The notes beneath the pieces were generated by a model. It made no database searches, had not been told where the DNA came from, and saw only the letters and a program-made list of their open reading frames with translations. A program made the position numbers and the translations under genes. From Sycon ciliatum (Eukaryota > Porifera > Calcarea > Leucosolenida > Sycettidae): a stretch of DNA of 64,000 nucleotides. The DNA lies in NCBI RefSeq assembly GCF_964019385.1, contig NC_088647.1, forward strand, positions 17,898,728-17,962,727, in the 5' to 3' direction. Of the stretch, positions 1 to 31,733 are shown piece after piece (the first letter of the stretch is position 1; each line of letters begins with the position of its first letter).

Positions 1-1497
1 TGCGTCCACCGTCCGGATCAGTTCGCACGGTAGCACCGCCACCACCAGTGTCCAGCGCCGCGTCAATGACCGGTGCCGTGCGACCTCCCGCACCTCCGGC
101 AATGCCTCGTAAGTGAACGTTCTATTGCAGTAAAAAAAATGAAGCTCGATTGCGATCATTCCAGGGGACCAGATGTGTCTTCCCGTATGAGGAGATGCCC
201 TCATGACAGAAAAAATCTTCTCATATTGCTGCGAGACCGATGCATACCGACCAATAGTATTACGGGAGTCTGATTTACCGTAAAGTACCGTTGATCCGCC
301 CCCTCTCTAATTCCCGCCCCCTGTCGATGTTCTACCTGTGAAGCGACTTCGGCGTATACAACGAAAATACGATGTTGAACCGACGCATGCACTGCTGTAC
401 ACAATATTTGCCAATCCAGGATGAAAATGTGCACAATCCAGCACATCGAGTCTGAACTTCTGCGTTGTTGTACATCGTACTGCACTTGACAGCCTTGATC
501 TAATTCCCGCCCCCTGCCGAAAACCCAGCTGGGAAGCGACATGGCGTGGGGGGGGGGGGGGTGGATCAACGGTACTTTACGGTGCTACCCTTTTCTGTTG
601 TTCCAGTTGTATGTGTGTACTAGACTGGAAGCACTGCACGCTGCGAAGTAACAACATTTTGACAAATTGTGTTTCGCGTCATAGCGTTTGCGATTTACAT
701 GCAATGTCGTCAACTTACAATTTTGCCATCAGCTCAGGAAAGGGCAAGTCTTTGGTGTACACTATCACTACATCATTGAGAGGACAAACTGATGAATAGT
801 TTATATATGTTGGGGCTCGCGGTGTGCTAGTTTGTACGTGAAGTGTGTGGGTTTGCAGTGAGGACTGCATCCCACCAGCCTGTGTGGACTCACAGGAAGC
901 GCCAGGTTCAAATTAATGGTAGAGCGTCCCTGGTTCTAGTCCTGGTGGTGACAGTCAATTTTTTCTTTAGACTTTTTTTCCGTTTGCACCTTTCCCTCAA
1001 GCTGATTAATACTGTTTGGTTTTAGTGCAACATGGCTCTTGCTTCTCTCTTGTCTTGTTCTGGTGTGCAGTTATTCGTCCCCCGGGTCCTCCTCTGATGG
1101 CCATGCCCCCACGCATGCCCATGGGTGCACGTCCCCCTCCCCCAATGGGCGCCCCGCCCATGCAGCGTCCCCCAATGCCCATGCCCGGTGGACCGCCTCC
1201 ACCAGGTCCGCCCGGTCCGCCTATGCAGCCTGGCATGGCACCACCTCGACCAGCAGCGCCTCCACCACCAGGCATGCCAGGACCTCCACCCGGTGGCCCG
1301 CCACCACCAGGTGTTGGAGACGAGCCGGCCAGCAAGCGGCGACCTGATCCCGAAGACCATCTTATTCCCGAAGACCAGTTCATTGCACAGCATCCAGTAA
1401 GTCAGCACCTGCTGGTGACCACCTTCTTTTTTTTGCTTTTTTTGCTTTACCATTCAAAGGCATTCAACTTCTTCTGTCTCCCTACATTTTTCTCCCC

Positions 1498-1539
<42 letters not shown>

Positions 1540-2033
1540 CCTCCAGCTCTACCTTTGTTGCTAGCACGCATGTTTGCTTTACAAGCGACTAAACAGCCCT
1601 TTCACAGCAACTCTCTTTGGCACAGAGAACTCACTCTGTTCCATTCAAGAGTGTTGGAGATTGTCATGTTAGAGTTGCATGCCTGACTCATGCTAGGCTT
1701 TGTTTCACTTGCCTGTGTCTTGGGTATAGCATAATAATTATATGCTTGTCCATGTGCCTTTCTTTCTTCTCCAGGGTCCAGTAACGTTTGGTGTTGTAAT
1801 TCCGAACAGTTCTGAAAAATCTGAATGGCAGCTGAACGGCCAGACAGTACGAATCTCTCTGCCAATTACCGATCCTGTAAGTTAGTTGCGCTGTCAACTG
1901 CCCATGCATATGGTAGTGACTTCGTTTGTGAGCCCAGTGTGGGGTGTGTGTGGTGTGGTGGGTGGGTGCGTGTGTGTCTGTGTGTCTGTGTGTCTGTGTG
2001 TGTGTGTGTGTGTCTGTGTGTGTCTGTGTGTGT

Positions 2034-2087
<54 letters not shown>

Positions 2088-3830
2088 CTGTGTATCTGTG
2101 TGTCTGTGTATGTGTGTCTGTGTTCCCCATGTGTGACAGGTACATTTTTGTGCAATTTTGTGCATATTGCAGAATGGGAATGTTTTGTTTGCACGCTTTA
2201 TTGCCACCAACTCACTCCAGAAATTGTTTCGCATGGCTGCATGTAAATTAATCGAGGCTTTTTTTCTTGTGATGGTTTGTGTGATTGCAGGTATCAGTCA
2301 TCAAGGCCAAGTTGTTCGAGGAGGTTGGTTTGCCAGCAGGAAAGCAGAAGCTGGTCATGGGAGTAAGTTTGAGTTCTGTCATGCTATTTGTTTAGGGGAC
2401 ATCTGGCATTACCAATAATTTTCATGAAACGAAAAAAAATGTTTAGCCCTCCCCGAACGAAAATATTGATAAAATCATATCGACTATATAATACCAGGTA
2501 GAATGGATTGCGCTATTTCGTATGGATATTTCAGCTATCAATATTTTTTTCAAAACGAAACCCTCCTCGACTCACCCATCCGTAAACAAAAAATTGTTTC
2601 GTGTAAAAGATCGATAATTATGGACAGTGCAACCTCAATATCACATACCTCCCAAAGGTCATAACATTTTGGAACCATACGTACGCAGGGTCAAATGCCT
2701 GGGAAAGGATAATTGTGCAGAATTGCAGGTCTTCCAAAAAGTATGTTGTATTATTCAGGCTACTTGATACTGAAGTTGCACTGTAATGTACTCTGTCATA
2801 TCAGGGTAATTTGTTTTGGTCAGGCTCATCCTGACTAACAAGATCCAGACCCTCCTGTCTACCGGGCGCTTGTCCGGCCTCTCTAAGTCACAAAACATTT
2901 CAACGAAATGCAGCAACCGAAAATATTGCTCGACTAAAAGAGTGTTTACCTGCCATGTAAACAGTATGATTGTGTGTTCTGAGTTGCTGGCAGTTCCCAG
3001 TCCCATGTTGCCTGGATAAAGGGTTCCACTACACTATGATCTCACTTCACTTTGCGTTGCTGTTTGTCCTCTAAACACAGTTACTGTATAGCAGGAAATT
3101 TTCGGACGGAAATATTTTCGGGCAAAGCTGAATTTCGACCTTTCGTACGGATTATATTTTCGTACAGTGCTGCATGCTAAATACACGTGTTCGCAAGCAG
3201 TATGCATGTATAGTGTACATAATTTCACATGAACAAATTTAAGGGGCCGTCCGTAAATATCGAACTTTTTTCACCAAACGAATCATTTTTAGTTTAGACC
3301 CAACCCCTCCCTCCCTCCCCCTCGGAACGTAAAAAATGTTGATATACATGTATATACAACGGCCATGTACATGAATCAATGTTTTCTGAAACGAAATTGG
3401 TCAACCCCCTCCCACCCCATAACGAAATTATTTCGTTTTGTGAAAAAAGTTCGATATTTACGGACGACCCCTAAGTACTGTATATATTTTAGTACAAAAG
3501 AGGCCGTGTACGAAATCGTACGAAAATTAATTCCGTTCGAAAATTTCCTGCTATACAGTACCTCAATTCTTAATCTAGATGCTGTCTGTCCTGTTTGTCC
3601 TTGAGTTTTACAAGAATCGCCAGAAGAGAGGATATTGTTTTCTCAAGTTGTGTTTTGGTTGTGACTTGCTCGCTCGGCACAAACCACAAACCTTATGTTT
3701 TCGTTTGTGTGTGTGTTCATCTTTTCAGCCTATGTTCGTGAAGGACTCGAACTCGTTAGGCTTCTACAACGTTACGCCAGCCACAGTGATGCAGCTGCAG
3801 CTGAAGGAACGCGGCGGTCGCAAGAAGTGA
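1..3830 (+). CDS. SF3A1: Splicing factor 3A subunit 1, C-terminal part (5 exons, 5' end outside window)
   Basis: SF3A1 is the U2 snRNP SF3A subunit needed for prespliceosome assembly in the nucleus. Exons read as 1-108, 1071-1396, 1775-1876, 2291-2362 and 3729-3830, all with GT-AG borders and matching phases, giving 235 residues to the TGA at 3828-3830. The first two exons encode a Pro/Met/Gly-rich linker (PPGPP, PMGAPPMQRPP) followed by the basic ASKRRPDPEDHLIPEDQF segment. The last three encode the C-terminal ubiquitin-like domain: WQLNGQTVRISLPITDP, VSVIKAKLFEEVGLPAGKQK, FVKDSNSLGFYN, ending in the family-typical ERGGRKK tail. This matches the known vertebrate SF3A1 C-terminus closely. The N-terminal SURP domains must lie to the left of the window. 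Intron 1 carries a MITE and a SINE; intron 4 carries a nested pair of DNA transposons. Identification is very secure; exon borders are good. Confidence 0.95.
278..582. mobile_element. MITE, CCGTAAAGTACCG family, copy A
   Basis: A 305-bp element in SF3A1 intron 1 with terminal inverted repeats: CCGTAAAGTACCGTTGATCC at the left and its near-perfect complement at the right end. Left flank is TA; the right flank is TG, so the TA duplication has decayed. It contains a poly-G run near 549-561. The same termini occur at 14299-14600. TA-flanked short elements of this kind are usually non-autonomous Tc1/mariner relatives; that class assignment is inference. Confidence 0.75.
876..985 (+). mobile_element. 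tRNA-derived SINE, copy 1
   Basis: Reads like an RNA polymerase III promoter: an A-box-like TTAATGGTAGAGCG (about 914-927) and a B-box GGTTCTAGTCC (about 932-942), then the tail GACAGTCAATTTTTTCTTT and a T-run. The same tail follows an A/B-box pair on the minus strand near 13835-13950, so this is a small family. Left end is not clear. Confidence 0.6.
1501..1536. repeat. C-run followed by (CT)n microsatellite
   Basis: Low-complexity tract in SF3A1 intron 2. Apparent open reading frames through it are artefacts. Confidence 0.9.
1957..2131. repeat. (GT)n microsatellite with CTGTGTGT variants
   Basis: About 175 bp of TG/TCTGTG repeats in SF3A1 intron 3. All six frames are open here only because of the repeat. 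Confidence 0.95.
3084..3558. mobile_element. TA-flanked inverted-repeat DNA transposon (outer element of a nest)
   Basis: A 475-bp element in SF3A1 intron 4. The left end CTGTATAGCAGGAAATTTTC is matched in inverse by the right end GAAAATTTCCTGCTATACAG, with TA on both sides (3082-3083 and 3559-3560). Its middle is interrupted by a second, different element at 3243-3471. Likely a Tc1/mariner-type MITE. Confidence 0.85.
3243..3471. mobile_element. Harbinger-like MITE nested inside another MITE
   Basis: A 229-bp element with termini GGGGCCGTCCGTAAATATCG and the inverse CGATATTTACGGACGACCCC, flanked by TAA on both sides (3240-3242 and 3472-3474). The 3-bp TWA duplication and G-rich ends fit PIF/Harbinger elements; the class is inferred. 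It sits wholly inside the element at 3084-3558, so it inserted later. Confidence 0.8.
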
Positions 3831-4013
3831 GCGAAGTGTTTAGTGCGTCGAACGATTTCCCGAGCCTCTCGGCGGTGCGTTACGCTTGCCCAGCTCTGCT
3901 GGTGCTTCAGCTCTTCTCTGCCTCTACTGCCTACTGGCGTTGCTGTGTGGCAAGTAACTGATGTTTGGTACCTGCCACCACCGCCGCCACTGCTGCTTTC
4001 TCGGCTTGCTCGG

Positions 4014-4098
4014 CTTTCTCAGCTTGCTGCAGGTGTCTGCTTTCTCAGCTTGCTGCAGGTGTCTGCTTTCTCAGCTTGCTGCAGGTGCTGCAGGTGCT
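4014..4098 (+). repeat. 26-bp tandem repeat in SF3A1 3' flank
   Basis: Three near-identical units around CTCAGCTTGCTGCAGGTGTC, in the presumed 3' UTR of SF3A1 about 190 bp after the stop codon. Confidence 0.85.
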
Positions 4099-4383
4099 TC
4101 TTCCATGTTGTGATATTAGAATGCCTTTTATCGCGTCGTCCTATTCAGTTGATTTCTCGGCGCATGTTGTCTCCACAGTAGCTACTGTAACTTATGTGCT
4201 CGCCCGTGTGTGTATGTCCTTGCAATACTGTTTAGACAGGCCTCATTCGACATACATGTACATGTGCATGTTACGCACTGCCATGGGGCGATTAGCTACA
4301 GTGTATGCTGGCCGTGTGCATACAGCATGCTTTTTGTGCCTTGCCCTGCACATACTTTGAAGTACTAAGTTTTTTTTCCGGAT

Positions 4384-4389
4384 ATTAAA
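4384..4389 (+). promoter_or_regulatory. Possible poly(A) signal ATTAAA for SF3A1
   Basis: ATTAAA lies about 555 bp downstream of the SF3A1 stop codon. It is the commonest variant signal, but no transcript data support it. Confidence 0.3.
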
Positions 4390-4399
4390 CATTGTGTTC

Positions 4400-5469
4400 T
4401 GCCATGAATCTCTTTCACTGACGGTGTCTACGTGTGTCAGGGTTGTGCGGCCTGCGGATTTTGAATTCCGGATCTGATCACTTGTACTTGTAGCCGTGGC
4501 CTACTTGCCCTGTAGTGCATGTTGCATGTTGTCCTTACCTCTGAAGCTCAGCTTTAGAATTTCTTGTAAGCGTTCCCGGTACCGGTTTTACATTATCCCC
4601 CCGTACGCTCACGTGCACACAGTACGGCGTCGTTTGTACTGCCGGACATGAAACATGCACTCAGGGTTGGTGATACACATGCCAAGAGTGCGGCATTCAC
4701 AAATGGCCATACATGAATTGATTGTACTTGATTGACAAGGTTTATTTTATGGCTTGTAAGTTGTAGCCAGAGTCCAGAACCAGGTAGAAGTGTCAAGTTT
4801 ACTGTTATTGCTTGTTGAGTACTGTAGATGAATGAGAATGGATGCAGCTAATGGGATTTCGGTCTTTGACCACTTGGTGGTGGGTCTGATCTACTCACCT
4901 CCCACCGTTTAGGCGCTGCATCTGCGCCTTTGATCCTAGAGGGTGGTGGCGTTCCCACGGCGGATGCGGAAAACTCGGCTTCCAGCCGAGTCTCACGCGA
5001 ACCGTGAAATTTATTTATTTTTATTTATAATGAGAATCTTGTAATTTTTGTATGCTCAATTGCTCATAATAATAATGCATACCGGTACACACACGTGATC
5101 ATTGATCACCATGGACACCGCAAACAGCGTCATGACGCCAAGGAGGCCGGATGTGATTTTTTGCTTCGCGAATTCGTTCAAAATGACTACAAAAATGTAC
5201 TGGCAAAGAAGCACGAAGAAAGGAGGTGACAACAGGACTTTTTCCAGATGGGGCTACTGGGATACAGGGTGAATAGATGGGAGTACTGACAACTGTTGAG
5301 CAACTCTATCTATCAGAGTGTTGGCGTTTTTCTTGTGCTGTGTTCGTAGCTGGTAAAATTTACCCTTTGAAAAACAATACAGTAGCATACTAGTACGAAT
5401 TGCATAGTCCCTCGGTTTTACAGCTAGAGGAAGGGCCTAGGGGAGAGCGCCTCATCTATTTGAGTGACA
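4400..5469. other. Intergenic region between SF3A1 and CRYZL1
   Basis: No coding exon seen. It includes a CTCGGCTTCCAGCCGAG hairpin near 4975-4991 and AT-rich sequence. It must contain the CRYZL1 promoter; no TATA box or strong motif stands out. Confidence 0.5.
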
Positions 5470-11639
<6,170 letters not shown>

Positions 11640-12066
11640 CCATCTGCCTCTCCTCCACCCTCTCCCTCACAAGAATTACATGGAACAGTATCGTTGTAAT
11701 TTGTAGGAGTGTGAGATGATCTCACCTGTTTTGAAATTCAATTTGCAATTCTCAAATTATCACGTTTCTGCTATTCGTTGTGCAACGACAAGTACAAGTA
11801 TTTACTTCTTTTCAATACCGGCCCGCGAGTATCAGGAATAGGGTTTGGCAATGTCGGCCGTTATCAGCACTTGTCAGATCAGAGAGCGGCTCGGGACCTA
11901 CTCATCTAGTCTTCAGCACTCCAAGACTGCAGTCGTGGCCGGCATTCCAAAGCCAACACTATTGTAACTTGCTATACGCACAAGTGCTGCACAGTGCACA
12001 CCATAATAATTATTGTTATGGATTTATGGTGCAACATTCTCGAACCTCAACGATACAAACCATGTA

Positions 12067-12274
12067 CTGTAAAACATGTAATTTTAGGTGCATTAAAATT
12101 TCGGTGCCAGAGACCTGCCAGGTTTCAGGTGTACTGTAGGATTAGGTGACCAGCATTCCTTTCACATACAGTGCATACTCTAGTGCCTTTTAGGTGTAAT
12201 TTAAATTTAGGTGCCTGGTTTCTTTACTGAAATCACCGAAATTAAAGTTACACCGAAAATTACATGTTTTACAG
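12067..12274. mobile_element. Inverted-repeat MITE CTGTAAAACATGTAATTTT
   Basis: A 208-bp element with ends CTGTAAAACATGTAATTTT and the inverse AAAATTACATGTTTTACAG. TA lies on the left; the right flank is AC, so the duplication is not intact. Confidence 0.7.
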
Positions 12275-12488
12275 ACTTGAATTACAGTACATCAGAGTAC
12301 TAAAAAAAGTGTTTAGTACTCTGTGGTGTACAGTACCAAGAGTTGTGTGTGTGTGTGTGTCTTCCTGACTTTTCTTTCATTCTCTTGGGTGGTTACCAAC
12401 AGCCAGTGTATGCCGGAGTATGTGGTGTGGTGTGTGTGTGTAGAAAAAAAAGAAAAGAAAAAAATGGAAAAATGAAAAATAGGGATTC

Positions 12489-12670
12489 ACTGGCCAGAAA
12501 AAGTCACTTCAATCAGCTGTGTGGTGGATACCAGGCTAAAAATAGTGGCGGTCAATTCATCAGCCTTGCAAGCTGTTGAATGGTGTGATCCCAGCACAAG
12601 TAATAGTTGCCATGTCTAACATAGCTGTTCGCTATCATCGCTTCCGCGATGGGCAGGTCTGAGGTCTGAG
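12489..12670 (+). repeat. Dispersed repeat family, copy 1
   Basis: Contains GCCAGAAAAAGTCACTTCAA, ATTCATCAGCCTTGCAAGCT, and TTCGCTATCATCGCTTCCGC near its right end, then runs into a GT tract. Related copies lie at 33119-33245 (+), 47821-47955 (+, diverged) and 49272-49428 (-). No terminal inverted repeats were seen; possibly a SINE, but no clear A/B boxes. Confidence 0.8.
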
Positions 12671-13410
12671 GTGTGTGTGTGTGCGCGCGCGCGTGCGTGC
12701 TGCAGAGCGGAGCACCCAACAGAGGGACTGCCAGCATTTCAACAGCTTTCCAGCACAGCAAATGAGAACACGCAGGAGAAGTGAGATCAAAGGTACGACG
12801 GTACCGATTTTCGTAGTCTTGTCCGAAAACGTAGATACACATCCGGAGTAAGAGTTTAAAAGAAATAATAAAACGAGACGACAATAAAGGCATAGTGTCC
12901 GTCAACAAATACGGCGATTGCGCAATGTTACATGTAGGTTAAAAGAAGTAAACGGATGTGCCATGAGCGTAGTAAAAAGAGGGAGGGTTAGGCGCACGGA
13001 TATTGGTAACACCAGGCCTGCTGATGACCAAGCCTAGAAAATAATAGCGTAGAGCAAGAGAGAATCGGAACAAAAAGAAAAAGAAGTAAACGCATCAGGG
13101 CAGACCATCATCAGGGCAGGATAATTAAAAGGTTGAATAGAGTGGTACTAGTAATACTTGCTGCAGTCAACTTGCCCATCATGCCGGGTACGTGGAGTTG
13201 ATAAAAAAATACGTACGCCGCATTTATAAAAAATTCGAAAAGGACTCTTCAAGACTTCGCAGAGTGATGAAAGAAATAGTAGTATCAAACACGGACTACG
13301 GAAGTGAAATACAGCTGAACTCTCAAACACTACTACTATACAGTCACCTCAATGCACTGACCGACACTCAAAAGAAGTGTTTCAATGCACGTGCGCTCAA
13401 AGTAATGGTT

Positions 13411-27596
<14,186 letters not shown>

Positions 27597-29660
27597 GGCG
27601 CCGTTGTGACGCCCGGCAGCTGAGTTAGCCTAGCCAAACCCGCCACACACAGTCCAGAAAGAAAACAACCAGAGCTAGCTGACTCTAACCAATGGCCATG
27701 CGTGTGACAACAGTAGGAGTGAACCCGATGAAAAAAGTTATTGAAAAAGACGCCGCAGGCTCATCGTCATTGCCATCACATCTTCCCCAGCTTGCAGTGG
27801 TATCCAGGCTTGGCAATCATCTCTACTACTCCTCCTGCTGAGTCCTGTACCGCACCCTCAAATCTATTTCACGGTATTGAAGTAACAAGTAAGTTTCAGC
27901 AGTGAACTGCAGACGAAGAAAAGATGCAAGTTTAGTTTGTTCGGATGAGATCAACGCCGGGCCAGAGAACTAGAAGGAAGATATCCAACATCCCTCTCCC
28001 TTTTTTTCGACCGAGTGCAACTTTGTGGTCACGATCACGTACATGTACGTGTCATGAAACTTGAAAGGGAGAAAAAAAGCTTGAAAGGGAGGCCGAAGTC
28101 GTAAAACAACACCGTATTTTACGACTCCGGCTCCCTGCTCCGAAACGGGTTGAAAGCAGGGAGTAGTACAACTCCCTGCTTGGAAGTCGTTCCCATATGC
28201 TCGAATGGCATCTCGCCATATTATGGCCATGCTGCATATGCTGGACGGGAGTATGCTCCACGTGTAAATAAAAAAATTAATGTAGTGGAACAAGTGTACT
28301 AGGTGTATGGGCCTATGGCTCTCTCTGGAGCAGCTCCTTGACTCCAGCAGTCCAGGTGTAGGAGAGTCGATCTACTGCCCCAGAGATCCTCTTGCTTTAC
28401 CATGTTTTACAGATCTAAAACAAACAGGGGATTAATTAGATACCCTGGCCAGTGCTGTCTTGTGCAATCATCTATCTGGCTACAGTGTGCAATGAGGACT
28501 TTTGAGGACACCTGCCCTTTCCTTCAGCACTACAAATCCACAACTCATGCCTGTAACAAGACGGCAACGCAACGTCTGTAGGGCCTTCCCTATCAAAATA
28601 ATAAATTCTACTACTACTACTATGCCATGGCAACCCCGCCATGGCCGGACCTGGTTTCTTTGAACGAAGTAACTTAGTTTCCGCAATTTGCAGGGCAGAG
28701 GGAAAGAGCATGTGTGCCCAAAATTCCTCATTGAATTATTTATGAAGGCAATCCTTGCATTTGCAATAAATGATTTACTGCACCGGCCTCGTTCGTAGAT
28801 GTATACAATTATGTGCAATACCGGCTTGATACATGTCCTCACGGCTGACGCCGTTTGGGTATGTATCAGCGGGTATTCCCTTGTACTCACTCTTAGTCGG
28901 GCAGTAAATCATACGTAATGCTACATGTATTGCCTTCTGCACGATCATGGCATATTATTGTATTATGTGTGCACTGGGATTTGCCAGTGACTGTACACCA
29001 CGGGAACACCAGTATGACTGGGTGTGCGCTACTACCTTGGACCCTGCTGCCCAGTAAAGGTGATGCTTGTGTATACGGGGCGGAATCTTCCCAGGACGCA
29101 GCCAGTGGGTCTTGAGTCTTGACCAACAAGCACCATTTGGGTCGGACTCTCTAAACGGACATTCAATCGAATCCATGTCCGGCTAGGATGTACCGCCCAC
29201 ACAGACACCAAGGGCACACATGCCCACCAGGGTCGCATATCCGCTTGACAGAATTTCAAGTTGAAATCATCCATTGGCGCTTGGCATCAGGCTCAGACAG
29301 TAAAAAAGACACAAGGTGGGATATCGACAAAACAAATTTACCACAAAGCGCACAAAATCAGTAGAAATTCAGGTGGAAAGCCAGCAAGAGAACGGCTGCA
29401 GAGCACCATGAGAACGACCAAAAGACATTAACTTATTACTGCTGTAAGCACGCCCAGACACATGATGCACACGAAGGTATACATTGGCAAAATAAGTCTA
29501 GAAATTGGTCCAGTAAGTGCTGGTCCTCCTAAAGCGGGATAAAGTTGGAAAAAAGTAATAGAAATCGAACTTCAAGTAAACCTCAAGATAGGCCGGCAGT
29601 TGCATTTCACTGGAATGCAAGCGATGAGCAAAGCAACACAAGAAAAAACCCAACACACAA
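27597..29660. other. Region between kinase start and the secreted-protein gene
   Basis: Contains the kinase promoter and the 3' flank of the 29661-31559 gene. Hairpins with AGGGAGT/ACTCCCT stems occur near 28090-28181. No convincing exon. Confidence 0.5.
28090..28181. repeat. Paired hairpins with AGCAGGGAGT stem
   Basis: AGCAGGGAGT, a short loop, then ACTCCCTGCT at 28156-28181, next to a second inverted pair GAAGTCGTAAAA / TTTTACGACTCC at about 28095-28128. Related to hairpins at 33871, 60409 and 61316. Confidence 0.65.
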
Positions 29661-31559
29661 TCAAGCCCGGGGACCCTCAATAGAGGCGGTTACAACACGG
29701 CCAATGTTTATGCCAGCCTGCTCGTACAGCTTGTACGGGAAGCAGTTCTTGGCACCACGGATGTCGCCATAAATCTCGTGGACGTTCTCGTACAAGACAC
29801 TGATCAGCTCACCGGCGATATCGATGATGAACTGCTCGCATTTTGCGTCAGTGCAGGCGATGAGGTCCATCACGAACTTCATGACCTTCTTGGCAACATC
29901 GGTGTCCTTGCAGACAGCGAGTGCAGTGGCGACGTCCTTCAGCCCGACTCCAAGCATTTTCAGGCCTGAGGCGATCTCGCGGTATTCAAAGTCGACGAAT
30001 GCCTTTCTGAATGCGGTAAGGGTGTGGTTGGCATCCTCGACGCAGTTATCAAAGTGACCGGCTTCCTTGCCGAGACCGACGGCCAGGCCATGGTAGAGCT
30101 GTGTGCCATCATCGTCGGTCGTATAGTTATAGAAGCGAACGGACTGGTGCATGACTGTGACAAACTTGCGGTTGACCATGTACCGGTACTCATACACGTT
30201 GTCATCCAGAACTGAGCGGTGTGCAATTCTGCCTACTGGCACTGGGTTGGGTAGCGGGTTCTGAAAGCCCTGCACGTATGCAAAGTCAAGGTAGTTCTCA
30301 TTAGGGTCACCCGCCCTGTAGATTCCAATCCAGTCGTTGTTGGTGGCCTCGTCGACGGGCACAGTCCAGGAGACAGTGATGTTGGTAGTGGACAGCAAGC
30401 GGGTACCGGCTGGGGTGAGCTTCATAGTGCGCTCCTCCACCACACGGTGGACCTTCATGCCACTGTCCAGAAGATAGCCAACCCAATAGCCAGTCTGATC
30501 CTGGTAGATGGTGGGCGCAAACTGAGCGTCAGCAGCCTTGATCTGAGACCAGGTGTTGAACCTCTTGCCCTCCTCGATTTGATAAATGTGCCAGAAGGCG
30601 AATGACTTATCGACAGTGAACAGCTCAATGCCACCGTGAGCATTGCTGCCAGCGATGAGAGGGGAACGAGCAACGAGCGGCGTGGGCACAACTTGATCCA
30701 CAAGGCGCTCATAGAGACCCCAGGTACATTCGCTCCATGGGTTCATCACACGGTCGCAGGTCGTCTGCTTGAGGTGGTGGATGTAGCCGTCTTTGCCGTA
30801 CAGGAACAGCTCCAGGCGCCCATTGAAGATGGATTTGCCGCTATTGGCACGGAGCACCGGTGCGGCATTCGGGTCAGGCATGTGACTCCAAAAGGCAGTG
30901 CCAAACTCATCCCAGTCGTGAAACTCGGCAACGCCAGTCTGCCACGTGTGGTAGACTTTACCGTTGGTCATTATGGCCACCACCTCCACGTAATGTGTGA
31001 AGTAGTTGACAGCTGCAGCGGCAGCACTTTGCAGTGCTTCGCCTTTCTTGATCAGTGTCCACTTGGAGAACGCAGCTTTGGTCGAAGTGGCGTTGGCGAA
31101 TGACCAGTACAGGCGTGGCTGTGTCTCGATCGTCTTGACAAACACAAGCATGGTGTCGTTGTTGCGGACCACTGTGAGTGAGTCTATGTCGGCCGTGCCG
31201 TTGTCATCGCGCGGCAGCATAACACTAGCCGATACTTGTGTCCACTTGGACACACCCTGACCGACATCCACGCCATGATAAACTTGGCCATTCTCAGCCA
31301 AAACGAATACCAAACCAAAGCGATCACTGCTCTGAGCTACCGGATTCGATACAATCCTACCACCTGGACATCTCGGTACGGGACCCCACGCACTTTCGCC
31401 ATGCGTTTGCTGAACCAGCTGACCATCTTCCACGCGGTAAGCATTAAAACCCTCATCATCTTCTCCCTGCAAGATGGCGAGTTTGGACTCCGGCGAGTGG
31501 CAGGTCACAAATGTGATGCAGCCTGCCAGAAGATATAGACACGCTCCAAGTTTGGCCAT
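29661..31559 (-). CDS. Secreted beta-propeller (PLL-like) protein with SKICH-like and Cys-containing C-terminal domains
   Basis: A single open frame of 632 residues. The ATG at 31559 is chosen because it starts a good signal peptide (MAKLGACLYLLAGCITF, cleavage near 20-22); the frame extends upstream without another ATG. About 25-370 contain repeated blades of the type FVLAENGQVYHGV, LYGKDGYIHHL and ELFTVDKSFAFWHIY, as in PLL-type lectin-like propellers. About 385-480 hold ITVSWTVPVDEATNNDWIGI followed by YEYRYMVN, the pattern of SKICH-type domains. About 510-632 form a helical region with five cysteines. Several N-glycosylation sites (NATS, NITV, NYTT, NHTL). Likely secreted or lysosomal and possibly carbohydrate-binding; enzymatic activity is not evident. 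Intronless, unlike its neighbours. Domain names are from memory of motif shape. Confidence 0.8.
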   Translation of the reverse strand: MAKLGACLYLLAGCITFVTCHSPESKLAILQGEDDEGFNAYRVEDGQLVQQTHGESAWGPVPRCPGGRIVSNPVAQSSDRFGLVFVLAENGQVYHGVDVGQGVSKWTQVSASVMLPRDDNGTADIDSLTVVRNNDTMLVFVKTIETQPRLYWSFANATSTKAAFSKWTLIKKGEALQSAAAAAVNYFTHYVEVVAIMTNGKVYHTWQTGVAEFHDWDEFGTAFWSHMPDPNAAPVLRANSGKSIFNGRLELFLYGKDGYIHHLKQTTCDRVMNPWSECTWGLYERLVDQVVPTPLVARSPLIAGSNAHGGIELFTVDKSFAFWHIYQIEEGKRFNTWSQIKAADAQFAPTIYQDQTGYWVGYLLDSGMKVHRVVEERTMKLTPAGTRLLSTTNITVSWTVPVDEATNNDWIGIYRAGDPNENYLDFAYVQGFQNPLPNPVPVGRIAHRSVLDDNVYEYRYMVNRKFVTVMHQSVRFYNYTTDDDGTQLYHGLAVGLGKEAGHFDNCVEDANHTLTAFRKAFVDFEYREIASGLKMLGVGLKDVATALAVCKDTDVAKKVMKFVMDLIACTDAKCEQFIIDIAGELISVLYENVHEIYGDIRGAKNCFPYKLYEQAGINIGRVVTASIEGPRA

Positions 31560-31724
31560 GACTCTCTGTGCCGTGAGTATCAGAATGAACACTTCTGTGT
31601 TTCCACGTTGCAGAAGGGCAGTTCACACTCGTGAAGTCGTCTCCTCGCATACACTAGAAAAGGAAATAATTGCAGCAAGGCCCGATCAAGCCAGGTTGCG
31701 AACCAGCAACAGTTACTATTCTTC

Positions 31725-31733
31725 GCGCATGCG
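31725..31733. promoter_or_regulatory. Possible NRF1-type site GCGCATGCG
   Basis: GC-palindromic core about 165 bp upstream of the 31559 start codon and about 365 bp upstream of the 32097 gene on the other strand. It could serve a divergent promoter. The motif match is short. Confidence 0.3.

Larger units (their letters stand above)
11640..13410. other. Intergenic region between convergent CRYZL1 and kinase genes
   Basis: Holds the 3' ends of two convergent genes, a MITE at 12067-12274, a dispersed repeat at 12489-12670 and purine-rich sequence at 12940-13140. No additional coding exon is supported. Confidence 0.6.

Noticed and set aside
1006..1564. Other-frame Gly/Pro-rich frames around the SF3A1 proline-rich exon
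   Set aside because: Shadow frames of a GC-biased, proline-coding exon; the true frame is set by splice phase and SF3A1 similarity.
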